64,000 bases of DNA from Rapana venosa (lineage: Eukaryota; Mollusca; Gastropoda; Neogastropoda; Muricidae): assembly GCA_028751875.1 (NCBI GenBank), contig CM054157.1, positions 8,160,074-8,224,073 on the forward strand, in the 5' to 3' direction. Below the pieces are notes generated by a model. The model did no database searches. It worked only from the letters and a program-made list of their open reading frames with translations, and was not told where the DNA came from. The translations under genes and the position numbers were made by a program. Position 1 is the stretch's first letter. Each line of letters starts with the position of its first letter. Below, one piece after another: positions 52,747 to 64,000 of the stretch.

Positions 52747-52999
52747 AAACAGACCAGGAACAAATACTTGGAAATCTTCTTTCCCCAAGTTTTCCAGGCA
52801 GGAATAATGGCTTCCTCAGAAGGGCTTTTCTTCTAGACCTATGTTCCAGCATTGAAAACATCATAGACGCGTCAGCAGTGACTAGAATGTTTGTATCCCC
52901 TTTATTGTAAACAACTCAGAATTGAACATACACCTGAGCTTTGCTTAGTAGTTTCCTAGATAATCACATGAGTAGACTCACCCTATTAACTTTAGGACA

Positions 53000-53124
53000 C
53001 AAAAAAAGAGGGGGAGGGGAGGAGGAGGGGGTAGGTAGGAGGGGGTAGGTAGGAGGACGAATATGAAGGGAGGGGGTAGGTAGGAGGACGAATATGAAGG
53101 ATGAGTCATTGAAAAGAGAGAGGG

Positions 53125-53187
<63 letters not shown>
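53000..53187 (-). repeat. G-rich minisatellite and (GA)n
   Basis: AGGGGGTAGGTAGGAGGACG plus AATATGAAGG is repeated (53022-53100), then GA runs with GGAGAG interruptions to 53187. A SINE-A tail scrap (TTTCGAGGATAATGAATAAG) follows at 53216-53245. Confidence 0.9.
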
Positions 53188-53189
<2 letters not shown>

Positions 53190-53249
53190 AAATCAAGTCA
53201 AATCAAATTCTGTTATTTCGAGGATAATGAATAAGCACTCATGTCTGTG

Positions 53250-53284
53250 TGCGCGCGTGCGCGCGCGCGCGCGCGCGTGTGTGT

Positions 53285-53317
<33 letters not shown>

Positions 53318-53318
53318 A
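53250..53318. repeat. (GC)n/(GT)n alternating tract
   Basis: GCGCGTGCGCGCGCGCGCGC followed by GT repeats, a sequence type with Z-DNA potential. AATGAATAAATAA-type repeats follow to 53395. Confidence 0.9.
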
Positions 53319-53532
53319 GAGTATAAATAAATGAATAAATAGATAATGAATGAATAAATAATGATTGAATAAATAATGAATGAATAAATAATTATAAGGA
53401 TGGGTTGGGAGAGAGAGATAGAAAACTGGGGATCAGGAATCACACACACACGATTTTTTTGTGCTGTCTCCTCTTTTATTTTCCTCTTTCAACCTCAACA
53501 TGTATATAATATTGACTTGAAGAAACACTCTG

Positions 53533-53535
<3 letters not shown>

Positions 53536-53594
<59 letters not shown>

Positions 53595-53602
53595 TGTGTG
53601 GG

Positions 53603-53662
<60 letters not shown>
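53536..53662. repeat. (GT)n microsatellite
   Basis: About 125 bp with a GTGC-rich centre (53576-53600). Confidence 0.97.
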
Positions 53663-53663
<1 letters not shown>

Positions 53664-53808
53664 GAGGTGTGTATGTGGGCACATGCTCATGCTCATGAAA
53701 ATAAATGTATTACTTTTGGCTAGTAATGATTTTTGAATAACACCTCTCTCTCCATGTCTTTTCTAGTAAAAGCATGGTCTTTACAATATTATATTCCTAC
53801 ATAGGCGC

Positions 53809-53955
53809 CCATGTATGTGTGCGCGTGCGCGTGCGCTTGCGTGCAAGCATGCATGCGTGCGTTCGTATGTGGTGAGTGTGCGTGCGTGCGTCTGTGTGTG
53901 TGTGGTGTGTGGTGTGTGTTTTGGTTGTGTGTGGTGTGTGTGGTGTGTGTGTGTG
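53809..53955. repeat. (GT)n/(GC)-rich imperfect microsatellite
   Basis: GTGCGCGTGCGCGTGCGCTT and GTGTGGTGTGTG variants. A (TTCAA)n pentamer block lies further on at 54240-54262. Confidence 0.85.
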
Positions 53956-54534
53956 ATATTTTCATTTGAAGTTATCTTGGAATATGTAAACAAATAATTA
54001 ATTATGGAATGTAACTTCCAGATTATGATTCCTATCAATCTGCCTGTCAGTATTGTGATTGCCCTTCATGGGATGATTAAAGTGTTGTGTCTTGACTTTG
54101 ACTTGACTTGATTCTGTCACGTTCCTGTTCTACTGTTCTCACGCTGCTCATTCCAATATCTCCTTCGCAGCCATACCCAGATTTGTCATTATCGTATCCC
54201 CAGTCTCAGAGGTCCACAGTGATCTGAAACAAAACAAGATTCAATTCAATTCAATTCAATTCAAAAAGCTCTATTATCTCAGAGACAGAGAGAAATTCAC
54301 GAGGGTTACAAGCCATAGATAAAAGTAGTAAACATGTAAATATAATACCACGGAAAAATACCACAACACAGTATTGGAACATCAGCACGAACCCATCACA
54401 ATATATTAAAAAAACAAACCCACCCACCCACAAATCAGCAATACCAGCCAGTTATAAAGTCCCCCAAGTAATATCATAAACACTCATGTGTGCACCAGTA
54501 TGTCACGCACTCAAACACTCACAGCTCACTCCAC

Positions 54535-54587
54535 ATGCACATCACACGAACACACACACACACACACACAACTACACACACACACAC

Positions 54588-54618
<31 letters not shown>

Positions 54619-54632
54619 CACACACACACACT
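54535..54632. repeat. (CA)n microsatellite
   Basis: CA runs with ACTACA and AACA breaks; it ends about 55 bp before the satellite starts. Confidence 0.95.
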
Positions 54633-54689
54633 GGAAACATTTGCACACATGCACAACAGGCATGCAAGACTGAAATCTATTTGTAATGA

Positions 54690-57600
54690 CAACAGAAAGA
54701 CAATTCCAATCAAACTCAAGTGGGTATGAACACCACAAAATCAGCTACAAATTAAAAACAGAAAGACAATTCCAATCAAACTGAAGTGGGCATTAAAAGC
54801 ACAAAATCAGCTACAATCTAAAACAGAAAGACAGTTTCAAACTGAAGTTGGACATTAAAAGCACAAACTCAGCTACAAATTAAAAACAAAAAGACAATTC
54901 CAATCAAACTGAAGTGGGTATTAAAAGCAAAAAATCAGTTACAATCTACAATAGAAAGACAGTTTCAAACTGAAGTTGGACATTAAAAGCACAAAATCAG
55001 CTACAAATTAAAAACAGAAAGACAATTCCAATCAAACTGAAGTGGGCATCAAAACCACAAAATCAGCTACAAATTAAAACCAGAAAGACAATTCCAATCA
55101 AACTGAAGTTGGTATTAAAAAAACAAAATCAGTTACAATCTCAAACAGAAAGACAGTTTCAAACTGAAGTTGGACATTAAAAGCACAAAATCAGCTACAA
55201 ATTAAAAACAAAAAGATAGTCCCAATCAAACTGAAGTTGGTATTAAAATAACAAAATCAGCTACAATCTAAAATAGAAAGACAGTTTCAAATTGAAGTTG
55301 GACATTAAAAGCACAAAATCAGCTACAAATTAAAAAGAGAAAGACAATTCCAATCAAAGTTAAGTTGGCATTAAAAGCACAAAATCAGCTACAATCTAAA
55401 TAGAAAGACAATTTCAATTAAACTGAAGTGGGCATTTAAAGCACAAGATCAGCTACAAATTAAAAACAGAAAGACAATTCCAATCAAACTGAAGTGGGCA
55501 TTAAAAGCACAAAATCAGCTACAATCTAAAACAGAAAGACAGTTTCAAACTGAAGTTGGACATTAAAAGCACAAAATCAGCTACAAATTAAAAACAAAAA
55601 GACAATTCCAATCAAACTGAAGTGGGTATTAAAAGCAAAAAATCAGTTACAATCTAAAATAGAAAGACAGTTTCAAACTGAAGTTGGACATTAAAAGCAC
55701 AAAATCAGCTACAAATTAAAAACAGAAAGACAATTCCAATCAAACGGAAGTGGTCATCAAAACCACAAAATCAGCTACAAATTAAAAACAGAAAGACAAT
55801 TCCAATCAAACTGAAGTTGGTATTAAAATAACAAAATCAGTTACAATCTCAAACAGAAAGACAGTTTCAAACTGAAGTTGGACATTAAAAGCACAAAATC
55901 AGCTACAAATTAAAAACAAAAAGACAGTTTCATCAAAGTGAAGTTGTATTAAAATAAAAAATCAGCTACAATCTAAAATAGAAAGACAGTTTCAAATTAA
56001 AGTTGGACATTAAAAGCACAAAATCAGCTACCAATTAAAAACAGAAAGACAATTCCAATCAAAGTTAAGTAGGCATTAAAAGCACAAAATCAGCTACAAT
56101 CTAAATAGAAAGACAGTTTCAAACTGAAGTTGGTCATTAAAAGCACAAAATCAGCTACAAATTGAAAACAGAAAGACAATTTCAATCAAACTGAAGTGGG
56201 CATTAAAAGCACAAAATCAGCTACAAATTAAAAACAGAAAGACAATTCCAATCAAACTGAAGTGGGCATTAAAAGCACAAAATCAGCTACAATCTAAAAC
56301 AGAAAGACAGTTTCAAACTGAAATTGGACATTAAAAGCACAAACTCAGCTACAAATTATAAAACAAAAAAGACACATTCCAATCAAACTGAAGTGGGTAT
56401 TAAAAGCAAAAAATCAGCTACAATCTAAATAGAAAGACAGTTTCAAACTGAAGTTGGACATTAAAAGCACAAAATCAGCTACAAATTAAAAACAGAAAGA
56501 CAATTCCAATCAAACGGAAGTGGTCATCAAAACCACAAAATCAGCTACAAATTAAAAACAGAAAGACAATTCCAATCAAACTGAAGTTGGTATTAAAATA
56601 ACAAAATCAGTTACAATCTCAAACAGAAAGACAGTTTCAAACTGAAGTTGGACATTAAAAGCACAAAATCAGCTACAAATTAAAAACAAAAAGACAGTTT
56701 CAATCAAAGTGAAGTTGGTATTAAAATAACAAAATCAGCTACAATCTAAAATAGAAAGACAGTTTCAAATTAAAGTTGGACATTAAAAGCACAAAATCAG
56801 CTACCAATTAAAAACAGAAAGACAATTCCAATCAAAGTTAAGTAGGCATTAAAAGCACAAAATCAGCTACAATCTAAATAGAAAGACAGTTTCAAACTGA
56901 AGTTGGTCATTAAAAGCACAAAATCAGCTACAAATTGAAAACAGAAAGACAATTTCAATCAAACTGAAGTGGGCATTAAAAGCACAAAATCAGCTACAAA
57001 TTAAAAACAGAAAGACAATTCCAATCAAACTGAAGTGGGCATTAAAAGCACAAAATCAGCTACAATCTAAAACAGAAAGACAGTTTCAAACTGAAGTTGG
57101 ACATTAAAAGCACAAACTCAGCTACAAATTAAAAACAAAAAGACAATTCCAATCAAACTGAAGTGGGTATTAAAAGCAAAAAATCAGTTACAATCTAAAA
57201 TAGAAAGACAGTTTCAAACTGAAGTTGGACATTAAAAGCACAAAATCAGCTACAAATTAAAAACAGAAAGACAATTCCAATCAAACTGAAGTGGGCATCA
57301 AAACCACAAAATCAGCTACAAATTAAAAACAGAAAGACAATTCCAATCAAAATGAAGTTGATATTAAAATAACAAAATCAGTTACAATCTCAAACAGAAA
57401 GACAGTTTCAAACTGAAGTTGGACATTAAAAGCACAAAATCAGCTACAAATTAAAAACAAAAAGACAGTTTCAATCAAACTGAAGTTGGTATCAAAATAA
57501 CAAAATCAGCTACAATCTAAAATAGAAAGACGGTTTCAAATTGAAGTTGGACATTAAAAGCACAAAATCAGCTACAATCTTAAATAGAAAGACAGTTTCA

Positions 57601-60600
57601 AACTGAAGATGGGCATTAAAAGCACAACATCAGCTACAAATTAAAAACAGTTTCAATCAAAATGAAGTTGGTATTAGAATAGCAAAATCAGCTACAATCT
57701 AAAATAGAAAGACAGTTTAGTTTCAAACTGAAGTTGGACATTAAAAGCACAAAATCAGGTACAAATTAAAAACAGAAAGAAAATTCCATTCAAACTGAAA
57801 TGGGCATTAAAAGAACAAAATCAGCTACAATCTAAATAGGGAGACAGTTTCAAACTGAAGTTGGGCATTAAAAGCACAAAATCAGCTACAAATTAAAAAC
57901 ACAAAGACAATTCCAATCAAACTGAAGTTAGTATTAAAAGCACAAAATCAGCTACAATCTAAAATAGAAAGACAGTTTCAAACTGAAGTTGGTATTACAA
58001 GTACAAAATCAGCTCCAAATCAAAAACAGAAAGACAATCCAATCAAACTGAAGTTGGTATTAAAATAACAAAATAAGGTACAAATTAAAAACAGAAAGAC
58101 AATTCCAATCAAAATGAAGTTGGTAGTAAAAGCACAAAATCAGCTACAATCAAAACTAGAAAGACAGTTTCAAAGTGAAGTTAGATATTCAAAGCACAAA
58201 ATCAGCTACAAATTATAAAGAGAAAAACAATTCCAATCAAACTGAAGTGGGCATTAAAAGCACAAAATCAGCTGCAATCTAAATAGAAAGACAGTTTCAA
58301 ACTGAAGTTGGACATTAAAAGCACAAACTCAGCTACAAATTAAAAACAGAAATACAATTCTAATCAAAATGAAGGGGGCATTAAAAGCACAAAATCAGCT
58401 ACAAACTAAAAACAGAAAGACAATTCCAATCAAACTGAAGTGGGCATCAAAACCACAAAATCAGCTACAAATTAAAAACAGAATGACAGTTCCAATCAAA
58501 TTGAAGTTGGTATTAAAAGCACAAAAGCAGCTACAATCTAAAATAGAAAGACAGTTTCAAACTGAAGATGGGAATTAAAAGCACAAAATCAGCTATAAGT
58601 TAAAAACAGAAAGACAATTCCAATCAAAATGAAGTTTGTATTAAAAGCACAAAATCAGTTACAATCTTAAGAGCAATCAAAATGAATATAAAGAAAGTTA
58701 TCAATCTGAAATGGACATAACACAAATCAGCTACAATTAAAACAAAAGACAACTTATCAAAAAAATGGATTAAAAGCAAAAATCAGCTACATTAAAATAG
58801 AAAGACAGTTCAAACGAAGTTGGACATTAAAACACAAATCAGCTACAAATTAAAACAAAACAATTCCAACAAACGAATGGTCATCAAAACCACAAAATCA
58901 GCTACAAATTAAAAACAGAAAGACAATTCCAATCAAACTGAAGTTGGTATTAAAATACAAAATCAGTTACAATTCAAACAGAAAGACAGTTTCAAACTGA
59001 AGTTGGAATTAAAAGCACAAAATCAGCTACAATTAAAACAAAAGACAGTTTCACAAATGAAGTTGGTATTAAAATAACAAAATCAGCTACAATTAAAAAA
59101 AAGACAGTTTCAAATAAAGTTGGAATAAAAACAAAATCAGCTACCAATTAAAAACAGAAGACAATTCATCAAATTAAGTTGGCATTAAAAGCACAAAATC
59201 AGCTACAATCAAAGAAGACAGTTTCAAACTGAAGTGGTCATTAAAGCACAAAATCAGCTACAAATTAAAACAAAAGACAATTTCAATCAAACTGAATGGG
59301 CATAAAAACAAAACATCACAAATTAAAAAAAAAACAATTCAATAAAACGAAGGGGCATTAAAAGCCAAATCAGCTACAATCTAAAACAGAAAGACAGTTT
59401 CAACTGAAGACATAAAAGTCAAACTCAGCTTGAAATTAAAACAAAAACATTCCAATCAAACTAATGGGATTAAAAGCAAAAAATCAGTACAACTAAATAG
59501 AAAGACAGTTCAAACTGAATTGGACATTAAAAGCACAAAATCACTACAAATTGAACATAAAAGACAAATTCCAATCAAACTAAGAACAGAGGGCATCAAA
59601 CCACAAAATCAGTACAATAAAAACAGAAAGACAATTCAATCAAAGAATGATATTAAATAACAAAATCAGTTACATTAAACAAAGACATTCAAAATAGTTG
59701 ACATTAAAAGACAAAATCAGCTACAAATTAAAACAAAAAGACAGTTCAATCAACGAATTGTACAAAAAACAAAATCAGCTACAATTAAATGAAAGACGGT
59801 TTCAAATTAAGTGACATTAATAAAGAGCAAAATCAGCTTGAATTAAAAGAAAGACAGTTTCAACTGAAGATGCATTAAAGCACACATCACTACAAATTGA
59901 AAAAGCACAAATGATGGTATTAATTACAAAACAGCTACAATCTAAAATTGAAAGACAGTTTAGTTTCAAACTGAATTGGACATTAAAAGCAAAATCAGGT
60001 ACAATTTAAAAACAGAAAGAAAAATTCAAACGAAAGGCAATTAAAGAACAAAATCAGCTAAAATTAAAGGGAGACAGTTCAAACTGAATTGGGCATTAAA
60101 ACAAAATCAGCAATTAAAACACAAAGACAATTCAACAAACTAAGAGTATTAAAAGACAAAATCAGCTACAATCTAAAAGAAAAGACATTTTCAACTGAAG
60201 TTGTATACAGTACAAAATCAGCTCCAAATCAAAACAAAAGACAATCCAATCAAACAAGTGGATAAAAAACAAATAAGTCAAATTAAAACAGAATGACAAT
60301 TCAACAAATAATGGTAGTAAAACACAAAATCAGCCAATCAAAACTGAAAGAAGTTAAGTAAGTTAGATATTCAAAGCCAAAATCAGTACAAATTAAAGAG
60401 AAACTTCCAATCAAACTGAAGTGGGCATTAAAAGCACAAAATCAGCTGCAATCTAAATAGAAAGACAGTTTCAAACTGAAGTTGGACATTAAAAGCACAA
60501 ACTCAGCTACAAATTAAAAACAGAAATACAATTCTAATCAAAATGAAGGGGGCATTAAAAGCACAAAATCAGCTACAAACTAAAAACAGAAAGACAATTC

Positions 60601-62060
60601 CAATCAAACTGAAGTGGGCATCAAAACCACAAAATCAGCTACAAATTAAAAACAGAATGACAGTTCCAATCAAATTGAAGTTGGTATTAAAAGCACAAAA
60701 GCAGCTACAATCTAAAATAGAAAGACAGTTTCAAACTGAAGATGGGAATTAAAAGCACAAAATCAGCTATAAGTTAAAAACAGAAAGACAATTCCAATCA
60801 AAATGAAGTTTGTATTAAAAGCACAAAATCAGTTACAATCTTAAATAGAAAGAGTTTCAATCTGAAGTTGGACATTAAAAGCACAAAATCAGCTACAAAT
60901 TAAAAACAGAAAGACAACTTTAATCAAAATGAAATGGGCATTAAAAGCACAAAATCAGCTACAATCTAAATAGAAAGACAGTTTCAAACTGAAGTTGGAC
61001 ATTAAAAGCACAAAATCAGCTACAAATTAAAAACAGAAAGACAATTCCAAGCAAAATGAAGTTGGCATTAAAAGCACAAAATCAGTTACAATCTTAAATA
61101 GAAAGACGGTTTCAAATTGAAGTTGGACATTAAAAGCACAAAATCAGCTACAAATTAAAAACAGAAAGACAATTCCAATCAAACTGAAATTGGACATTAA
61201 AAGTAGAAAATCAGCTACAAATTAAGAACAGAAAGACAATTCCAATCAAACTGAAGTGGGCATCAAAACCACAAAATCAACTACAAATTAAACACAGAAA
61301 GACAGTTCAATCAAACCGAAGTTGGTATTAAAAGCACAAAATCAGCTACAATCTAAAACTGAAAGGCAGTTTCAAACTGAAGTTGGACATTAAAAGCACA
61401 AAATCAGCTACAAATTAAAAACAAAAAGACAGTTTCAATCAAACTGAAGTTGGTATTAAAATAACAAAATCAGCTACAATCTAAAATATAAAGACAGTTT
61501 CAAATTGAAGTTGGACATTAAAAGCACAAAATCAGCTACGAATTAAAAATAGAAATACAATTCCAATCAAACTAAAGGTATTAAAAGCACAAAATCAGTT
61601 ACAATCTAAAACAGAAAGACAGTTTCAAACTGAAGATGGGCATTAAAAGCACAAAATCAGCTACAAATTAAAAACAGAAAGACAATTTCAATCAAAATGA
61701 AGTTGGTATTAAAAGCACAAGATCAATTACAATCTAAAACAGAAAGACAGTTTCAAACTGAAGTTGGACATTAAAAGCACAAACTCAGCAACAATAAAAA
61801 AAATAGAAAGACAGTTTCAAACTAAAGTTGATATTAAAAAGCACAAAATCAGCTACAAATTAAAAACACAAAGACAATTCCAATGAAACTGAAGTTGGAC
61901 ATTAAAAGCACAAAATCAGGTACAAATTAAAAACAGAAAGACATTTCCAATCAAACTGAAGTTGGACATTAAAAGCACAAAATCAGCTACAATCTAAAAT
62001 AGATAGTTTCAAACTGAAGTTGGTATTAAAAAGCACAAAATCAGGTACAAATTAAACACA
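54690..62060. repeat. Large satellite array: alternating ~66- and ~62-bp monomers, ~770-bp higher-order repeat
   Basis: Monomer A (about 66 bp): AAAATCAGCTACAAATTAAA, AACAGAAAGACAATTCCAAT, CAAACTGAAGTGGGCATTAA, AAGCAC. Monomer B (about 62 bp): AAAATCAGCTACAATCTAAA, ACAGAAAGACAGTTTCAAAC, TGAAGTTGGACATTAAAAGC, AC. They mostly alternate. Marker variants recur about 770 bp apart (CAAACGGAAGTGGTCATC at 55741 and 56511; CTACCAATTAAAAAC at about 56028 and 56801), so a 12-monomer higher-order unit exists. A+T is about 67%. Open frames rich in K/Q/I are by-products. The left edge follows (CA)n; the right edge meets a SINE fragment. Confidence 0.95.
58671..60404. other. Low-quality, probably uncorrected stretch and assembly duplication in the satellite
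   Basis: Bases are missing throughout (e.g. AAACGAATGGTCATC for CAAACGGAAGTGGTCATC), a pattern not seen elsewhere. It follows 56350-58230 in marker order, and the flanks 58231-58670 and 60405-60844 appear identical. Confidence 0.8.
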
Positions 62061-62170
62061 ATGGCCTACTCTTCCGAAAAGCGGAACAGGATTTAACGTG
62101 TGCGCAAGATGTTCTGCATGCGTTCGAACTGGAGCCTCGGTTTATAGAGTCATTCGGAAGGACTTTGACA
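62050..62170 (-). mobile_element. SINE-A internal fragment at the satellite edge
   Basis: CACAATGGCCTACTCTTCCG, AAAAGCGGAACAGGATTTAA, CGTGTGCGCAAGATGTTCTG, CCTCGGTTTATAGAGTCATT. No head and no tail; it is fused directly to a truncated satellite monomer. Confidence 0.75.
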
Positions 62171-62359
62171 TCAATAACTGACGCTGCTTTTTGGCCGGGG
62201 CCAGAATCAGCATCCACTAGGGATATTTTTGTTTTTTTCTTCAATGAAGCTGTTCACATGGGTTAAAGTTGATCTCTCCCAGTGAGCTGTAAGCCTTCAT
62301 GTAGATTATTGTCCTATCTTTGCTTAGGTGACTGGGTTGTTTTTTTTTTCACCCCACCA

Positions 62360-62680
62360 TTTAGGTAGTCGCTTCCGACTTCGAGGATGGCGTCTGAACA
62401 GGACACCTGAGTGCTTGCATTTTTTGTTTTGCTTTGTTTCTTGCCATCCGTTCCTACAAGCACACAATGACCTACTCTTTAGAAATGGTTTTTAAAGTGT
62501 GCGCACGATGTTCTGCGTGCGTTTGCAAACACGGGGCCTCGATTTATAGTCTTATCCGTAGGATTTGACATTCAGTTCGATTTTTTGTGTCGAAATGGGA
62601 AGGGTGAGGACTGGGAATCAAACCCAGAACCTTACGGTTTACTTGTTGTCTTAACCACCCTGCCACCCACCTTTTTAAAT
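62360..62680 (-). mobile_element. SINE-B-like element with a different tRNA-like head
   Basis: Tail TTTAGGTAGTCGCTTCCGAC, TTCGAGGATGGCGTCTGAAC, AGGACACCTGAG; body CACACAATGACCTACTCTTT, CGCACGATGTTCTGCGTGCG; core CTCGATTTATAGTCTTATCC; head GGGAATCAAACCCAGAACCT plus TACGGTTTACTTGTTGTCTTAACCACC (split over 62608-62660). The head type recurs at 63125-63175 and 6660-6735. Confidence 0.65.
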
Positions 62681-62719
62681 AATCCATTTTAACCATTACT
62701 GTACAGTAAGTGTTGTGGG

Positions 62720-63610
62720 TTGTTGTTTTTTTAAGATAAGATTTTCAGTTTTTCCATGGTGCAACTACGAATTGATAGAATCACATCTCTAGGCTAAGGA
62801 GTACTGAAATGTTAATCTTTGCTTTCCTATTGTTATTGTGGTGGTCATGAATTGAGCATGCATCATTCTCTCTCTGTCTCTTTCCTTGCTTGGTAGTCTT
62901 TGTTTGTCTTTTCCTTGTTGTTCCCCTTCTCCTGGACTTTGTTGTTGTTGTAGTAGTTGTTGTTGGTTCTTTCCTGTTCCACTTTCATCGTTTTCCATTC
63001 CTCCTTTGCTGTCAGCCTGTAGAAGGTGTGTTGGTCTTCAAAGCTGCCAGCCTGTGCTCCCTCACGTATCTTGTGTGTGTGTGTGTGTGTGTGTGTGTCG
63101 AACTGGGAAGAAAGGGCAAGGGCTGGGAATCAAACCCAGAACCTCACGGTTTACTGGCCTGTTAGGCTAGTAGCATTTCTCTTGATTCTCTTTGCCTCTG
63201 GGTCGGTTGGGCTGTAAATATTCTCTCACTCTTTCGTTCGTCTAAGCTAGCATACACTTTTAAATCATAATAAAAGCTAAGATTCCCGTTTCATCCTCTC
63301 TCTCTCTCTCTCTAATTCTGTGGTGAGGCATATTTTTTAAATTTTATTTTTGAGATCAGATTTCAGTTGTTCCTGTCAGCAACTACGAAGTCATATAATC
63401 ACATGCATAGTCTCAGGGATACTGAATAGGGATCTTTTGCTTTCCTACTGCTTTTGTGATGGACATAAATAATTGAGCCCCCCCCCCCCTCCCTCTCTTT
63501 CTCCGTTGCTTGTAGTTTCCTTTCCTTGCCTCATTCTTCCTTTTTCCTCTGTTCTGTTCCTGGGGTGCTTTCATACTTCAGCTTCACAGTTCTTCTTCAG
63601 TCATCTGCTG
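62720..63610. repeat. Diverged direct repeat, ~250 bp, ~630 bp apart
   Basis: 62725-62970 and 63350-63560 share AGATTTTCAGTT/AGATTTCAGTTG, GCAACTACGAA, AATCACAT, TACTGAA, TTTGCTTTCCTA, and a TCTCTTTC...TTGCTTG.TAGT pyrimidine stretch in order. A (TG)n tract and a tRNA-like scrap lie between. Confidence 0.65.
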
Positions 63611-64000
63611 CGATCCAATGGGGGTCGTATGTTGGTCTGCTTCGCTCAGGGATGTCTATGTTTGGTCTTTTCTGTAACGTTGTTCTACGGCAGCAGGATG
63701 GGCTGGCGTAGGGTTGTTGTGCCTGGCAGTTTGGTTGGCAGGGTCTGTGATTAGTGGTTGTCCTGTTCCTTCTTTTCTCACAGTCTTTCCATACCTCTAT
63801 ATTTGTTAATATGTTTAATTCATTTACAAAAATTCCCTTTCGCATCATTTCTCCTTTCTTCCCCCTCCTCCCTCCAAATTGCATTGCAGTCAAGTGGTGA
63901 GGCATATCACTAGGTTTCTGATTTTGGCAGCATATTGACATTTCTCTTTATCTTTATTTTGCATAATCCCCTTTTGTGTGTGGGTTGAGTTGAGGTGGCT
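63610..64000. other. Right end of window, nothing recognised
   Basis: T-rich unique sequence. Overlapping short open frames on both strands show no recognisable domain or splice structure. Confidence 0.4.

Noticed and set aside
58369..60752. Two identical 69-residue open frames as a duplicated small gene
   Set aside because: They are satellite monomers in an exact 440-bp duplicate that appears to be an assembly overlap.
54690..62060. CRISPR-like array
   Set aside because: There are no unique spacers between repeats. The sequence is a eukaryotic satellite of two monomer types.
63473..63941. Overlapping short open frames on both strands near the right end
   Set aside because: T- and C-rich sequence with part of a diverged direct repeat; no domain, no splice signals in phase.

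Overview
The window looks like nuclear DNA of an animal, most likely a marine mollusc or a close lophotrochozoan. The reasons are two spliced protein-coding genes with animal orthologues and GT-AG introns, several tRNA-headed SINE families, LINE fragments with C-terminal domains of the kind I associate with mollusc genomes, and very abundant (CA)n, (TC)n and poly-G microsatellites. There are no operons, no bacterial features and no convincing functional tRNA gene. Coding sequence is under 3% of the window; the rest is intron, transposon and satellite.

Genes. Both recognised genes are on the minus strand. (1) At 1473-1581 is the first coding exon of an acetoacetyl-CoA synthetase (AACS) gene; its intron 1 fills 1-1472 and the rest lies beyond the left edge. 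(2) A complete eight-exon gene runs from the ATG at 36418 to the TAG at 10866. I rebuilt it exon by exon with matching splice phases (66+205+74+120+430+317+108+324 nt = 547 codons plus stop). It encodes an RS-domain nuclear protein with a C-terminal SMAP-like domain and resembles RSRC2 (arginine/serine-rich coiled-coil 2). Several exons are hidden in frames without a start codon, so a plain ORF listing misses them.

Region by region. 1-10 kb: AACS exon and probable promoter, SINEs, G/T-only tract elements, a CAGG-type MITE, and the probable long 3' UTR of the RSRC2-like gene. 10.0-10.9 kb: a minisatellite that begins inside the last codons of that gene. 11-36.4 kb: the gene itself; introns 3 and 6 each hold a copy of a TTAA-flanked piggyBac-like element, and the intron 6 copy is split by a second, unrelated piggyBac-like element. 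36.5-54 kb: a repeat-rich intergenic stretch with LINE fragments bordered by (TC)n tracts, a 136-bp tandem array, a 0.7 kb compound microsatellite and many SINEs. 54.7-62.06 kb: one large satellite of alternating ~66- and ~62-bp monomers with a ~770-bp higher-order period; 58671-60404 of it looks like uncorrected sequence and an assembly duplication. 62-64 kb: SINE remnants and a diverged direct repeat.

The most interesting observations are: a single in-frame TAG, one base away from the repeat consensus, that separates the RSRC2-like coding sequence from 319 further open codons of minisatellite; LINE copies that all sit inside (TC)n tracts in the same polarity, suggesting microsatellite-targeted retrotransposition; and nested TTAA elements for which the window itself supplies the empty site.
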